Part shown: positions 35,063 to 44,096 of the stretch, in pieces
Layout: every line of letters starts with the position of its first letter
Numbering within the stretch: the first letter of the stretch is position 1
DNA from: Loripinus fragilis
Taxonomy: Eukaryota > Mollusca > Bivalvia > Lucinida > Lucinidae
Direction of reading: 5' to 3'
Length of the DNA stretch: 64,000 nt
NCBI GenBank assembly: GCA_964019695.1
Contig: OZ026526.1
Span: forward strand, 12,855,754 to 12,919,753
The notes under the pieces: model-generated
Database searches by the model: none
What the model was told of the DNA's origin: nothing
The model's input: the letters and a program-made list of their open reading frames with translations, nothing else
Position numbers and translations under genes: made by a program

Positions 35063-35401
35063 ATGGCTCAACGAACATCAGCTAATCTGATACGTGCTCT
35101 GTATAATTTAAGCAGAGAACATGATTGTCATAAAAGAAAATCACTCTTAAATGCTGGTTTAATTGAAATGATCAAATGGTTTTCTTTGGCAGCTCGAAAA
35201 ATTGTTCAGGGTAAGATGAAATTACCTAAACAAACTCAAAAATTTATGGATAGACATCAGGATGATGTTGGAAAATTAGCAAGTGCAATTGTTGACCCTG
35301 AAGTCAAACGCAGTATCATTTTAAAACCTGGAGGTGGTGGATTCTTTGGTGGTGTGATCATTCGAAGTCTGATTCGATGGGATGGGATGGAAATAAGTTG
35401 A
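35063..35401 (+). CDS. small virion-associated candidate, Gly-rich tail
   Basis: 112 residues. I recognise no named family, but it is a diverged paralogue of the product at 35802: both have an LSxxxxxK helix, a basic middle (KLPKQTQKF against RLTNAQKNQ), a VDPEVKRSII/VPLDTKKKII segment and then a Gly-rich hydrophobic tail (GGGGFFGGVIIRSLI). Such tails could be membrane-active, as in adenovirus protein VI. The stop overlaps the ATG of the next gene (TGATG). Confidence 0.65.
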   Translation: MAQRTSANLIRALYNLSREHDCHKRKSLLNAGLIEMIKWFSLAARKIVQGKMKLPKQTQKFMDRHQDDVGKLASAIVDPEVKRSIILKPGGGGFFGGVIIRSLIRWDGMEIS

Positions 35402-35721
35402 TGAGAAAATTTAACAAGAAAACTAAACCTAAACAACCTAAGAAAAAATCAGTGAAAAAACCTAGAAAACAGAAAAAAAGAAAGGTTGATGATCGTTTTG
35501 TAACAAAACGTAAAAGTAAAAGTCCTGCTTCATGGCAAAATTTAGGTCTTGATTCTCCAAACACAAATGCAAGACGATCGCCCATAAATTTAGCAAAATT
35601 TACTCCTTTGAGAGCACAAGATTTGTTAAAAAGACATGGATTTGGTGCTACCATGCACATGTTAAATCCAAACAAATATCCATCACCACCTCATTCCGAA
35701 CGTCGACGACTTCATTTTTAA
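35401..35721 (+). CDS. highly basic core-like protein
   Basis: 106 residues from ATG 35401 (ATG 35377 in the same frame would add 8). The first 45 residues are almost all Lys/Arg/Pro (KKTKPKQPKKKSVKKPRKQ), followed by a more ordinary C-terminal half ending SERRRLHF. This composition suits a DNA-condensing core protein. No enzymatic motif. Confidence 0.6.
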   Translation: MRKFNKKTKPKQPKKKSVKKPRKQKKRKVDDRFVTKRKSKSPASWQNLGLDSPNTNARRSPINLAKFTPLRAQDLLKRHGFGATMHMLNPNKYPSPPHSERRRLHF

Positions 35722-35727
35722 GAAAAA

Positions 35728-35738
35728 ACTATAAAAGG
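35728..35738 (+). promoter_or_regulatory. TATA box of 35802 gene
   Basis: CTATAAAAGGA lies about 45 nt before ATG 35774 and 70 nt before ATG 35802. Confidence 0.6.
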
Positions 35739-35801
35739 ACTGTACATCAAATGTTTGTACACACTCATAAACATGGCTGTAACAACAACACGTCGTAGAA
35801 A

Positions 35802-36164
35802 ATGAGAAATAAAATGAGAAAAAAATCTCTGATTAAAACTTATGGTACATTTTTAGAAGGATTGACTCATTTATCCAATAAATGTCGTAAGAAAATGATT
35901 CAAGAATCTCCAAAAGAAGTCATTGATTGTGTAGGGGAATGTTGCATCAATCTTATAAAAGGCAATGTACGTCTGACAAATGCTCAAAAGAATCAGTTAC
36001 GAGCTAGAAAGCAACATATACGTTTACTGAGTTCTAAGCAAGTTCCACTTGACACAAAAAAGAAAATTATTAATCAGAAAGGTGGAGCCTTGTTAGGATT
36101 ATTGTTAAAACCTTTAATTGCTCCTATCATAGGTTCTGTCTTGGGTGAAATTATCAAAAAATAA
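35802..36164 (+). CDS. small virion-associated candidate, hydrophobic tail
   Basis: 120 residues from ATG 35802. The C-terminus (KGGALLGLLLKPLIAPIIGS) is Gly-rich and strongly hydrophobic, consistent with membrane interaction. Paralogue of 35063-35401. A 10-codon frame at 35774 (MAVTTTRRRK) just upstream is better placed relative to the TATA box and may be the original N-terminus cut off by a small indel, or simply an upstream ORF. Confidence 0.65.
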   Translation: MRNKMRKKSLIKTYGTFLEGLTHLSNKCRKKMIQESPKEVIDCVGECCINLIKGNVRLTNAQKNQLRARKQHIRLLSSKQVPLDTKKKIINQKGGALLGLLLKPLIAPIIGSVLGEIIKK

Positions 36165-36167
36165 AAT

Positions 36168-36959
36168 ATGGATGGTCGTAAAATGGCTATTGTGCCATTT
36201 TAACTTTGGGAAGACATGAAACGATGGAAAGAGGAACAAATTCAAAAACCTAGACTGCCTCCTGATCCTAATGTATCTGCCACAGCCAGTCTTCAAAGAG
36301 ACTTATCTTCTGTCATGGCGAATGAAGATTTGTCTGAAGCTGAAAAATCTCAATTGTATGGCCAGACCTTGCACAAATTTAAAACGGCTCATCAAAAAGC
36401 TTTAAAAGCAACATTTCTTTTTTCACCATCTGACCCTAGTTCTTCCAAAATGAATCAATTGGTCATAGATAGTGTGCCTTCCACCATGAAACGTAAAGCT
36501 CAGCTTTTAGTTTCACTTCTAAAAAATAACCCAAATGTGTCCTGGGAAGATGATGGTACAGTTAAACTTTATGGCAAATCTATTCCAGGGTCTAATATTA
36601 TTGATTTGGTCAATGATGTCATCAGACATCGTAAAGGCAGTGAACCTACAGGTTGGCAAGCTTTTGCAGAAGGTTTAAGAGACATGAATATTCCCCAAGA
36701 TGTGATTGGAAATAGGGAAAGGTGGGACTGGATGCATCGTGCTCCAGAAACTCCTGAAACGGATTATATCACTCCCAAACAAAAACACACTATCAGAAAA
36801 ACAGCAAGTCGTATTCCCGTTTCTGTCAGGTCTGCAAAGAGTTTGGGTGTTAGGAAACGTATCAAAGACCATTTTTCATCCCCTGCACTTTTATCTGCCA
36901 CCAAAAAACGTATAAAAGAAGAGTTTTCTTCTCCATGGGTCAGTTACAATGAAGCTTGA
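36168..36959 (+). pseudogene. conserved Polinton protein with N-terminal nonsense codon
   Basis: ATG 36168 opens the frame, TAA at 36201-36203 closes it after 11 codons, and the same frame continues open to 36959. The segment before the stop (MDGRKMAIVP) resembles the usual start of this family as I remember it. The remaining 247-codon frame from ATG 36216 has helical segments (SEAEKSQLYGQTLHKF), a folded domain near residues 85-165 and a basic Ser-rich C-terminus. It may still be translated from 36216 without its first 16 residues. Function unknown. Overlaps the integrase start by 11 nt. Confidence 0.6.
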
Positions 36960-38019
36960 ACAGTTGTATTACAATCCTAAAAGTCCTGCTGCGTATGCAG
37001 GTGAACAAGCTTTGTACAAACTTGCTAAACAATCATCAAAAAAAGTTAAACGCCAAGATGTTAGAGACTGGTTAAGAAAACAACAAACTTATACTTTACA
37101 TAAACCTATTCGTAAAAAGTTTTTGCGACGCAAAACGGTAGTGGCAGGAATTGATACTCAATGGCAGGCAGATTTGGCAGACTTATCAAAATTATCAAAA
37201 TCTAATGACGAGTATAGATATTTACTTTGCATCATAGATGTATTTTCAAAATATGCATGGGTGGTACCTATTAAAGATAAAACTGGAAAAACTTTAGTGA
37301 TTGCCTTCAAATCTGTGTTAAAAAGTGGACGATGCCCAAAAAGTTTGCAAACAGATAAAGGAACTGAATTCAAAAATAAAGAATTTCAAAATTTATTGAA
37401 AACTAAGAAGATTCATTTCTTCACTACTGAAAATCCTGAAACCAAAGCCAGTATTGTCGAACGTTTTCAAAGAACTTTGAAAACTCGCATGTGGAAATAT
37501 TTTACTCATCATCGCACTTTGCGATATGTAGACATTCTTCCCAAATTAGTACATGGTTACAATCATGCTTATCATCGAAGTATTAAATGTGCACCTGTGT
37601 CTGTGACTCTTAAAAATGAACCACAGTTGTCAGAAAACTTATATGGAAAATCCAATTCTAAAAAAGTCAAACCAAAATTCAAAGTGGGTGATTTTGTGCG
37701 TATCAATAAAACAAAACGTACATTTGATAAAGGTTATTTACCAAACTGGACACAAGAATTATTTCAAATTTTAGCAGTGGTCAAAACTCAGACTCCTATC
37801 ACCTATAAAATAAAAGATCTTGAGGATGAAGTGGTCAAAGGTACTTTTTATTCACACGAGTTACAACGTGTAGAGAAAGAGCAAATTTACGAAATTGATT
37901 CTGTTTTAGATCACAGAAAACGTAAAATAGGAAAAAAGTGGGTGAAAGAAATTAAAGTTCACTGGAAAGGGTATCCTTCAAAATTTGACAGTTGGATTTT
38001 AGAATCTGATCTTGTATAA
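36949..38019 (+). CDS. INT: retroviral-type integrase with chromodomain
   Basis: 356 residues; cuts and joins element ends into host DNA, producing the 6-bp duplication. DDE residues: D75 (QWQADLADL), D136 (LQTDKGTEF) and E171 (ASIVERFQRTL). An SH3-like basic region follows (KFKVGDFVRINKTKR). Residues about 309-356 form a chromodomain (YEIDSVLDHRKRKIGKKW...HWKGYPSKFDSWILESDL), which in related integrases binds methylated histone tails and steers insertion to heterochromatin. Frame is intact. Confidence 0.95.
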   Translation: MKLEQLYYNPKSPAAYAGEQALYKLAKQSSKKVKRQDVRDWLRKQQTYTLHKPIRKKFLRRKTVVAGIDTQWQADLADLSKLSKSNDEYRYLLCIIDVFSKYAWVVPIKDKTGKTLVIAFKSVLKSGRCPKSLQTDKGTEFKNKEFQNLLKTKKIHFFTTENPETKASIVERFQRTLKTRMWKYFTHHRTLRYVDILPKLVHGYNHAYHRSIKCAPVSVTLKNEPQLSENLYGKSNSKKVKPKFKVGDFVRINKTKRTFDKGYLPNWTQELFQILAVVKTQTPITYKIKDLEDEVVKGTFYSHELQRVEKEQIYEIDSVLDHRKRKIGKKWVKEIKVHWKGYPSKFDSWILESDLV

Positions 38020-38023
38020 AAGC

Positions 38024-39111
38024 ATGAAAATGGATCTCAGAGGATCATTTGTACGTGGTGACACTGCTTCAGTACAATCTGCAGAAGGTCGTGATCGAAT
38101 TGTTAAATATCGGTTCACTTTTTTTGCTCAGATCATTGTTGTTTACATGATCATTATCACATCATTAGTTCAAATCAGTCTGAGAAGTCCAGATAAAGAA
38201 TTGTGGCTAATTTTACTCAGTAGTTCTATTGGTTACATACTACCATCCCCAGGTTTAAAATTTAGAAAACAAACTAATCCAATTTCTGCTGACGAAATTG
38301 ATTCGCCCAAACTTGATAGTTCACTCAGTACTTTTTCAAAAAATACGCAATGTGACTTTAAAGTGAAATTAGATCATTCCATACAAATTGAAAAAGATAA
38401 TTGGGAAGTAGGTTTGGTAGAAGTCATATCTCCAACTGAAGTAAATAATATCACAAAAGAAAACAATTATGTGATCATAAGATTTACTGATAGAAAAATG
38501 TGTGAAGACATTGATAACTGTACAGAGTATGTATCATATGTAGACCAAAAAATCTATATCCAAAATGGTTATTATGCTTCTCCACGCCACTTAGTTGAAG
38601 AAATTCAAAAAAGTATCAATTTTCGATATGGACTGACACTGAAAAATAGCAATGCTACCATTTCAATCACTTATGGTGAAAACAGTGCTCGAGTCAAACT
38701 TGATGTTCAAGATCCTACGAAAGTCAAAATTATTTTTCCAAAGGCAATTGCAGAAATATTAGGTGTAGATAGAAATTATTTTGATAAACCATTAGGAAAT
38801 GAAAAATACATTTTCAGATATGGTGTGGATTTGAATACAAAAATTCACCAACTTTACATTTACTCTGATTTAGCAAGCTATACATTTATTGGTGATGTTA
38901 CTGCACCTATTTTGAGAGTGTTGCCATTTGAAAGTAAAAGAGAAAACAATCATTTACATCAAGAATTTGTCAATGTACTGTACACTATGTTCCAGTGGCA
39001 AAATCTTTCATAGATCAGGTGCACATTAGTATAAAAGGTGATACAGGTGAAAATGTGCCATTTATCTCTGGGAAAACGTTAGTGAAACTACATTTTCGAC
39101 AGAAAGAATAA
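38024..39111 (+). pseudogene. minor-capsid-like protein, frameshifted near C-terminus
   Basis: ATG 38024. The N-terminal about 80 residues hold two hydrophobic helices (FFAQIIVVYMIIITSLVQ and LWLILLSSSIGYIL). In relatives I remember, this looks like a separate small membrane protein, so a fusion is possible. The main domain contains NWEVGLVEV and NGYYASPRHLVEEI, a pattern of a conserved Polinton protein that I take as the minor capsid/penton candidate; the penton assignment is inference. A tandem TGTAC duplication (38974-38978 and 38979-38983) shifts the frame; the expected C-terminal part continues in the -1 frame to TAA 39109-39111. Confidence 0.7.
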
Positions 39112-39559
39112 TGTTGAAACAATCGAGAAGCATTATGTCTCTTCAATCTGGGAAAGGAGACTTTCCCGTGTACAGAGGCGTTTCAAGACAATATGGCAAT
39201 GGTTTAGGGTCCATTTTTAAAGCTGCATTGAGAACAGTGATTCCAATTTTAAAACCTGTCGCAAAAGCAAGTTTAAAAAGCGTGAAAAAAGTAGCTAAAG
39301 ATCAAGGGGTTCAAGCTCTAAAAGACATTGTGGGTGGTCAAAATGTAAAAAAGTTTTAAAACAAAGAGGAAAAACAGCTTTGAAATCTTTTGGTCAGTCT
39401 ACTATAAATCAGTTGGCTATAAATTCAACTCAAAAACGAAAAAAGCCTCAGTCTCAATCTAGACACCGAACTGTTAAGAGGGGTTTTAAAAGCAGAGCAA
39501 AAAAGTTTAATCCTATTAAACGTCTGGTATTTGAAAAAGATATATTTGACGAAAAATGA
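39111..39559 (+). CDS. basic Gly-rich protein, two frames joined at A-AAA-AAG
   Basis: ATG 39111 overlaps the previous stop. The first frame (82 codons) has YGNGLGSIFK, a hydrophobic/basic helix and ends QNVKKF. The -1 frame continues open from the A run at about 39346-39351 to TGA 39557-39559 with a very basic Ser/Arg tail. GLGSIF-type motifs recall adenovirus protein X/VI-like minor virion proteins (tentative). Either one A was lost or the ribosome slips -1 at A-AAA-AAG, which is in the correct phase and is followed 3 nt later by TAA in frame 0. The C-terminus overlaps the capsid ATG. Confidence 0.6.
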
Positions 39560-40848
39560 TTCAACAAGGTTCTTGCGATTGCACTAAAACGGAATTGGAT
39601 ATGGAATCCATTCCACCCACCATGACTACCATGCAAGGCACTCAGTGGAATGATTATCATCCCATCGCATCTCTCGATAGCCATCGTGCACCCATTGAAT
39701 TTCTAATTCCACCTCACACCGAGTTTTACACTGATTTGTCTCAAGCCTATCTGTATATCAAATTCAGAATCTTACAGCAAACGGGTGAAGATCTTGAAAC
39801 TGATGCAAAAGTATTTCCAATTAACAACTTTTTTCACAGTATGTTCAGTGGCATCGATTTGTATATCAACAATAAATTGATCACGAATAATTCAGACACG
39901 TATCCATACAGAGCATACCTTGAAAATTTGTTTTCTTATGGTTCTGATGTCAAAGATAATCAACTGAAAGCAGCAGAATTTTGGTCTGAGGATGAAGCAG
40001 GAGCTTTTGAAGATATTACAAATAAATGTATCACTGATCGTGGCAAACGCATAGCAAAAAGCAAATCCGTGGAGCTTCAGGGTAAATTACATTTGGATCT
40101 TGCTATGCAAGAAAAGTATTTACCTAATGGCTTAGAATTCAAACTTAGACTTAATCGATCATCTCCTCAGTTTTGTTTGATGAGTGATGATTCTCCTGCA
40201 AAAATCAAAATTGATACCGCTATCTTGAGAGTACGAAATGTACAGCTTCTACCTGCCATTAGCAATGGACTGAATCAAACTATTGCTCATCATAATGCTA
40301 AATTTCCAATTAGAAGAGTTGAAGTCAAAACTTTTATAATCAGTAGTGGCACAAGATCTAAAATTGAAGACCATCTTCTCACAGGTCAACTTCCAAAACG
40401 AGTTTTTATTGGTTTAGTAACGAATGAGGCATTTAATGGGACTTTGAATACTAATCCTTTCTTTTTCCAACATTTCAATCTAAGTAAAATGGATGTCACT
40501 TGTGATGGACATAGTGTCTATGGAAAACCATTTGAACCTAGATTTGGAAATGATCAGTATCTCAGGTCTTTCCTATCAGTTTACCAAGCATTGGCAAGTC
40601 AGAATCAGGTCCAAAATTGCAACATTGATTATGAAGATTACAAAGGAGGTTACTGCTTTTGGGGATATGATTTGACACCAGATCAAGCAGCCGATCAGTC
40701 TCATTTGTACCCTATAAAAACTGGGAACCTCAGATTGGAGCTTCAGTTTGCAACATCACTTGACAAGACGATCAACGTGCTTGTGTATGCAGAGTTTGAC
40801 AACCTGATAGAAATCAACGGACTTAGAGAAGTTACCACAGATTACTAA
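39556..40848 (+). CDS. MCP: major capsid protein (double jelly-roll)
   Basis: 430 residues, frame intact. Recognised as the Polinton/adintovirus major capsid: N-terminal WNDYHPIASLDSHRAPIEF with IPPHTEFYTDLSQAYLYI, then NNFFHSMFSGIDLYINNKLI, a mid-protein LPKRVFIGLVTNEAFNG and a C-terminal LRLELQFATSLDKTINVLVY. These proteins form trimers of double jelly-rolls in icosahedral capsids. Its preservation, alongside ATPase and protease, marks the element as a former virus rather than only a transposon. Confidence 0.9.
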   Translation: MIQQGSCDCTKTELDMESIPPTMTTMQGTQWNDYHPIASLDSHRAPIEFLIPPHTEFYTDLSQAYLYIKFRILQQTGEDLETDAKVFPINNFFHSMFSGIDLYINNKLITNNSDTYPYRAYLENLFSYGSDVKDNQLKAAEFWSEDEAGAFEDITNKCITDRGKRIAKSKSVELQGKLHLDLAMQEKYLPNGLEFKLRLNRSSPQFCLMSDDSPAKIKIDTAILRVRNVQLLPAISNGLNQTIAHHNAKFPIRRVEVKTFIISSGTRSKIEDHLLTGQLPKRVFIGLVTNEAFNGTLNTNPFFFQHFNLSKMDVTCDGHSVYGKPFEPRFGNDQYLRSFLSVYQALASQNQVQNCNIDYEDYKGGYCFWGYDLTPDQAADQSHLYPIKTGNLRLELQFATSLDKTINVLVYAEFDNLIEINGLREVTTDY

Positions 40849-40850
40849 AG

Positions 40851-41180
40851 ATGAATGCAGGATACTTCATTGAACAGGACTTGATGTACCAAACAGATGC
40901 ATACAGTGCAATAGTCCAGCCATCAGATGAGAAGAGTACCTTACAGAAAGAAGTAGAAGACAATGAGGATATTGATTGTCTTATGAAGACTCTTCTAAAA
41001 CAAGCCATATTCACTTGTCTAAAGATGGCAGTTGGAAACTGTGCGAAGCATGAATGTCATGGATGCAAAATGAACCACCCAAGTCAGAAATACCACGATT
41101 TTTGTCTATGGACTTCTCCAAGAGAATGGATTGAAGATTATGGATGTCATGATCCAGCCTTAGAGGGCCTAAACATCTAG
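40851..41180 (+). CDS. Cys/His-rich small protein
   Basis: 109 residues, ATG directly after the capsid stop. A cluster of C64, H67, C69, H70, C72, H76, H82 and C85 suggests a zinc-binding fold. A similarly placed Cys-rich small protein follows the capsid in relatives I remember. Function unknown. Confidence 0.65.
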   Translation: MNAGYFIEQDLMYQTDAYSAIVQPSDEKSTLQKEVEDNEDIDCLMKTLLKQAIFTCLKMAVGNCAKHECHGCKMNHPSQKYHDFCLWTSPREWIEDYGCHDPALEGLNI

Positions 41181-41186
41181 GATGTG

Positions 41187-41435
41187 ATGAAAGACTTTGA
41201 CGATAGAATCTGGAACTATCTGTATGGCGACAGTTTGCGACACCCTATGGACTTTACAACAGGGATCAATCACTTGACGCCAGAAGAAAATCAAGAAGCC
41301 TATAAAAACTGGCAGTACTTCAAGAAAAATCAAAGTGACTTAACAGAACAGTGGAAGACGTACTGGGGCAAGAAACTCATAGAATCCTATGAAGAAAAGG
41401 AAACTGAAGAAAACGAGAACCCAGAAACAGAATAA
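41187..41435 (+). CDS. small acidic protein
   Basis: 82 residues from ATG 41187. Aromatic-rich N-terminal half (RIWNYLYGD) and a Glu-rich tail (YEEKETEENENPETE). Not recognised. Its stop is 2 nt before the protease ATG, suggesting co-expression. Confidence 0.5.
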   Translation: MKDFDDRIWNYLYGDSLRHPMDFTTGINHLTPEENQEAYKNWQYFKKNQSDLTEQWKTYWGKKLIESYEEKETEENENPETE

Positions 41436-41437
41436 AA

Positions 41438-42022
41438 ATGAACACTGTTGAACTAATCAAAGTCATAAACAATATACCTGTGAAAGGAGAAGTATGTGCC
41501 AAGGATTTACTACCAGAGAAGAAACCACTGGATATGAAGGCTTACATTGTAAATACAGATATATCCACAGATCCAGGAGAACATTGGGTGGCTATCTACT
41601 TCAGAAGAGATCAAGTTATCTACTTCGATTCATATGGAAGACCACCAGAAGAGCAATATGTTCTACCATTTATTGAAAGAAACTCTTCAAGATGGATCCA
41701 TAACAAAGAATGTTTACAGAGTCCATGGAGCAAAGTATGTGGAATTTGGTGTATCTACATCATTCACCAGCTCAACAAAGGACTAGACCTAAACACAGCC
41801 ATTCATCAAGAACTATATGGAACTGGAGATGATTTATACCAGAATGACAGAGATATCGAGATGTGGTTCATCTATAACTATGCCAGAGTCATCCTATCCA
41901 AGAATGGAATGAGACGCATGGCTCCTCCTGACTTTTTATTCAAACACAGAATACAGACTTGTAAGTGTCATAATTATTCACATCACCTTTCAAAGAAGTA
42001 TCCTATGTATAATATGTTGTAA
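41438..42022 (+). CDS. PRO: adenain-like cysteine protease
   Basis: 194 residues, intact. Ulp1/adenain fold protease that matures capsid components in related viruses. Triad: H49 (GEHWVAIYF), D64 (YFDSYG), C101 (VCGIWC), with the oxyanion Gln at Q94, seven residues before the Cys as in adenain. A His/Cys-rich tail (CKCHNYSHH) follows. Last gene of the rightward block; AATAAA at about 42107 probably ends the transcript. Confidence 0.92.
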   Translation: MNTVELIKVINNIPVKGEVCAKDLLPEKKPLDMKAYIVNTDISTDPGEHWVAIYFRRDQVIYFDSYGRPPEEQYVLPFIERNSSRWIHNKECLQSPWSKVCGIWCIYIIHQLNKGLDLNTAIHQELYGTGDDLYQNDRDIEMWFIYNYARVILSKNGMRRMAPPDFLFKHRIQTCKCHNYSHHLSKKYPMYNML

Positions 42023-42104
42023 ATATGTTAAGGAGTTCTATTGTAAACAATGAACAGAGGGACGGCCCTAATCCTCTGTCAGTGTAATCAGTTATAGTTA
42101 GCGG

Positions 42105-42112
42105 GGCAATAA
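42105..42112 (+). terminator. polyadenylation signal, right end
   Basis: CAATAAAG about 85 nt past the protease stop, just before the right terminal repeat. Confidence 0.55.
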
Positions 42113-42186
42113 AGTTATAGAAATGTTCACCAGTCTTTGTTGTTCTTTTCAAAAAATCAGTAGTAGTAAGCTTGAGACGGCTAGCT

Positions 42187-42646
42187 ATACACTAGTTAAC
42201 GCTACAGAGTGATGCCTCTAGGAGATGAGGTCTTGATTGACCAAGAGACTCTAAGACGCATGGTACTTAGTAGCCTTGACTATTACACACTCCATATACC
42301 ACCACATACTATACCCCTAAAATGACTAAGTTATCTTCAAAGCTGAATTTAACTAAGTTATTTTATATATCACCACAGCAGAACCTTTGTCCCCCTCAAA
42401 AATGACTAAGTTATTTCCCAAAAGCCCAGGAAACTATCATAATCACAACCCAACCAGTAAATATGACCAGGAAACTATCACAATCATAGACCCAACCAAA
42501 ATACCCCTAAAATAAACTAAGTTATTCACAGCTAGTCACTCAAGCCTACCAGGGGTGGCATCTATGGCCCCATTTTTTTAGCCTGAAAAATTCTAAGTTC
42601 TTTTCAGGCTTAAAAAAATGGGGCCAGAGTGCCCCCCATTACTACT
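42187..42646 (-). repeat. Polinton right terminal inverted repeat
   Basis: Inverted partner of 22315-22776 with only scattered differences. The terminal hairpin, the ACTTAGT motifs and the GATAGTTTCCTGG direct repeats are all kept. Near-identity of the two arms suggests the insertion is not ancient, or that arms have been homogenised. Confidence 0.93.
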
Positions 42647-42652
42647 TGCGAG
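42647..42652 (+). repeat. target-site duplication, right (TGCGAG)
   Basis: Matches 22309-22314. Confidence 0.9.
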
Positions 42653-43768
42653 CGTTCAATTAGAAATGCACAGGCCTGAAAATACGAATAAGATCACAGA
42701 TGTACGGGCACTTACATGTACTACATTTCATTTTATATTTTACTTTTACTGCTTCTTTCTATAATGGAAAATATGCATGTTTTCATATGGGAGTGGTGAG
42801 ATCAATAAGCAGACGCATTCATGGAATAGCTAGGCAAATAGGCGCTTCCAACTAAGAGGGCATTTTGGGTAGTAGACATCTATAGATATAGCCTTTCGTT
42901 TGTGTCACTGTCTTTGTGACATGGTTAGATAACTGAAATATTGTTGACTATGCTGATAAACAGCAACGCAAGCCAATATACAGCTACATTTAAAACCCAC
43001 TTGTCTTATATTAGTATATACATGGTTTTATATTCAACTGCTAGTCATTGATCCATATCGCTCAAGGTACAACAAGGGAATGTTATTTGGCATAAAACAT
43101 TAAGAATGTTAAAATTCCATTCAATCCCAGCAATTATGAAAACATATACAAACTTCAAAAAATATTTTTGGTTAGGGTTTTTTGGTTGAAATATATTTTT
43201 CGAATTAAATTTAAAATTCCCATTTTAGATTTAATGTTATTGCCAAAAAACAGTGTTCCATTTGAAGGGCTATACTCCAGTAGTTTCGTGTGCTCGTTAC
43301 CAAATCGGGTAGGCGACAATCAAAAACGTCAATACTATCGACGAATGTAGATAAAAAATTGTTAGAAACATAGTTATCGATTGCCATTTGTCGCCCGACT
43401 GGCGACAAATGGTAATCGAAAACACTGTTTCTAGCGATTTTAGAGGGCGACAAATGGCAATCGAAAACACTGTTTCTAGCGATTTTCGATCCGCGTTCGT
43501 CTATTGTTAAGAGCATTTTCGATTGCCGCCTACACGGTGTGGATGCAGCTGCTGCATAAATTTAAATGTACATCGAGATCTTTTATCACACAGGCAAACA
43601 CAAGGACCCTGAACCGACAGCTTACTTGGGGTCTTGGTCAATGTATGTAATAAATGCTATCAAAGAACATTCGCAGATTAGAGAGCAGACGACAAGTGTC
43701 GTGAATGGTGGGAAAAGGGTTAGACAGATAGTTTAGGCTCAGACTTTAGATCTCACAAGAACAACCGC

Positions 43769-44004
43769 AATTGAACCGTGGCATGTGATTTCCAACAATG
43801 TGGCATTTTGACAAGTGTTGACTCAGACAAAGCTGTGCAGCCTCCTTTTAAGCTTATAAACTCAGTCAGTAGCTTAACACTCATAGAATATTCAAGTGGC
43901 TAGCAAAGGCTCTGATCAGACTGCGCGTATGCGCAGGCTGATCTGAGGCTTTGCTGGTCATACATACCACATTGTTGGAAATCTCATGTCGCGGCTCGTA
44001 TAAT
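43769..44004 (+). mobile_element. MITE family A, copy 3
   Basis: Same orientation as 11755-12004. Termini AATTGAACCGTGGCATG and CATGTCGCGGCTCGTATAAT are degenerate; the interior GCGCGTATGCGC palindrome is retained. Confidence 0.75.
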
Positions 44005-44096
44005 ATAAATTTCGACGCTGCATAAAATCATAGTTTGCGTTGAACCTCCTTTATCACGAAAGCAAACACTATGAACCCTGATCAGACTGCTCCCTT

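Larger units (their letters stand above)
22315..42646. mobile_element. Polinton/Maverick element, 20,332 bp
   Basis: A self-synthesising, virus-related DNA transposon. The left end AGTAGTAATGGGGGGCACTC is mirrored by the right end; inverted repeats run about 460 bp (22315-22776 and 42187-42646). TGCGAG directly flanks both ends (22309-22314 and 42647-42652), and a 6-bp target duplication is the Polinton hallmark. Contents include a protein-primed DNA polymerase, retroviral-type integrase, packaging ATPase, adenain-like protease, major capsid and minor-capsid-like genes. The capsid set marks the lineage as endogenous adintovirus-like viruses. This copy carries several disabling lesions and a nested transposon. 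Confidence 0.97.
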
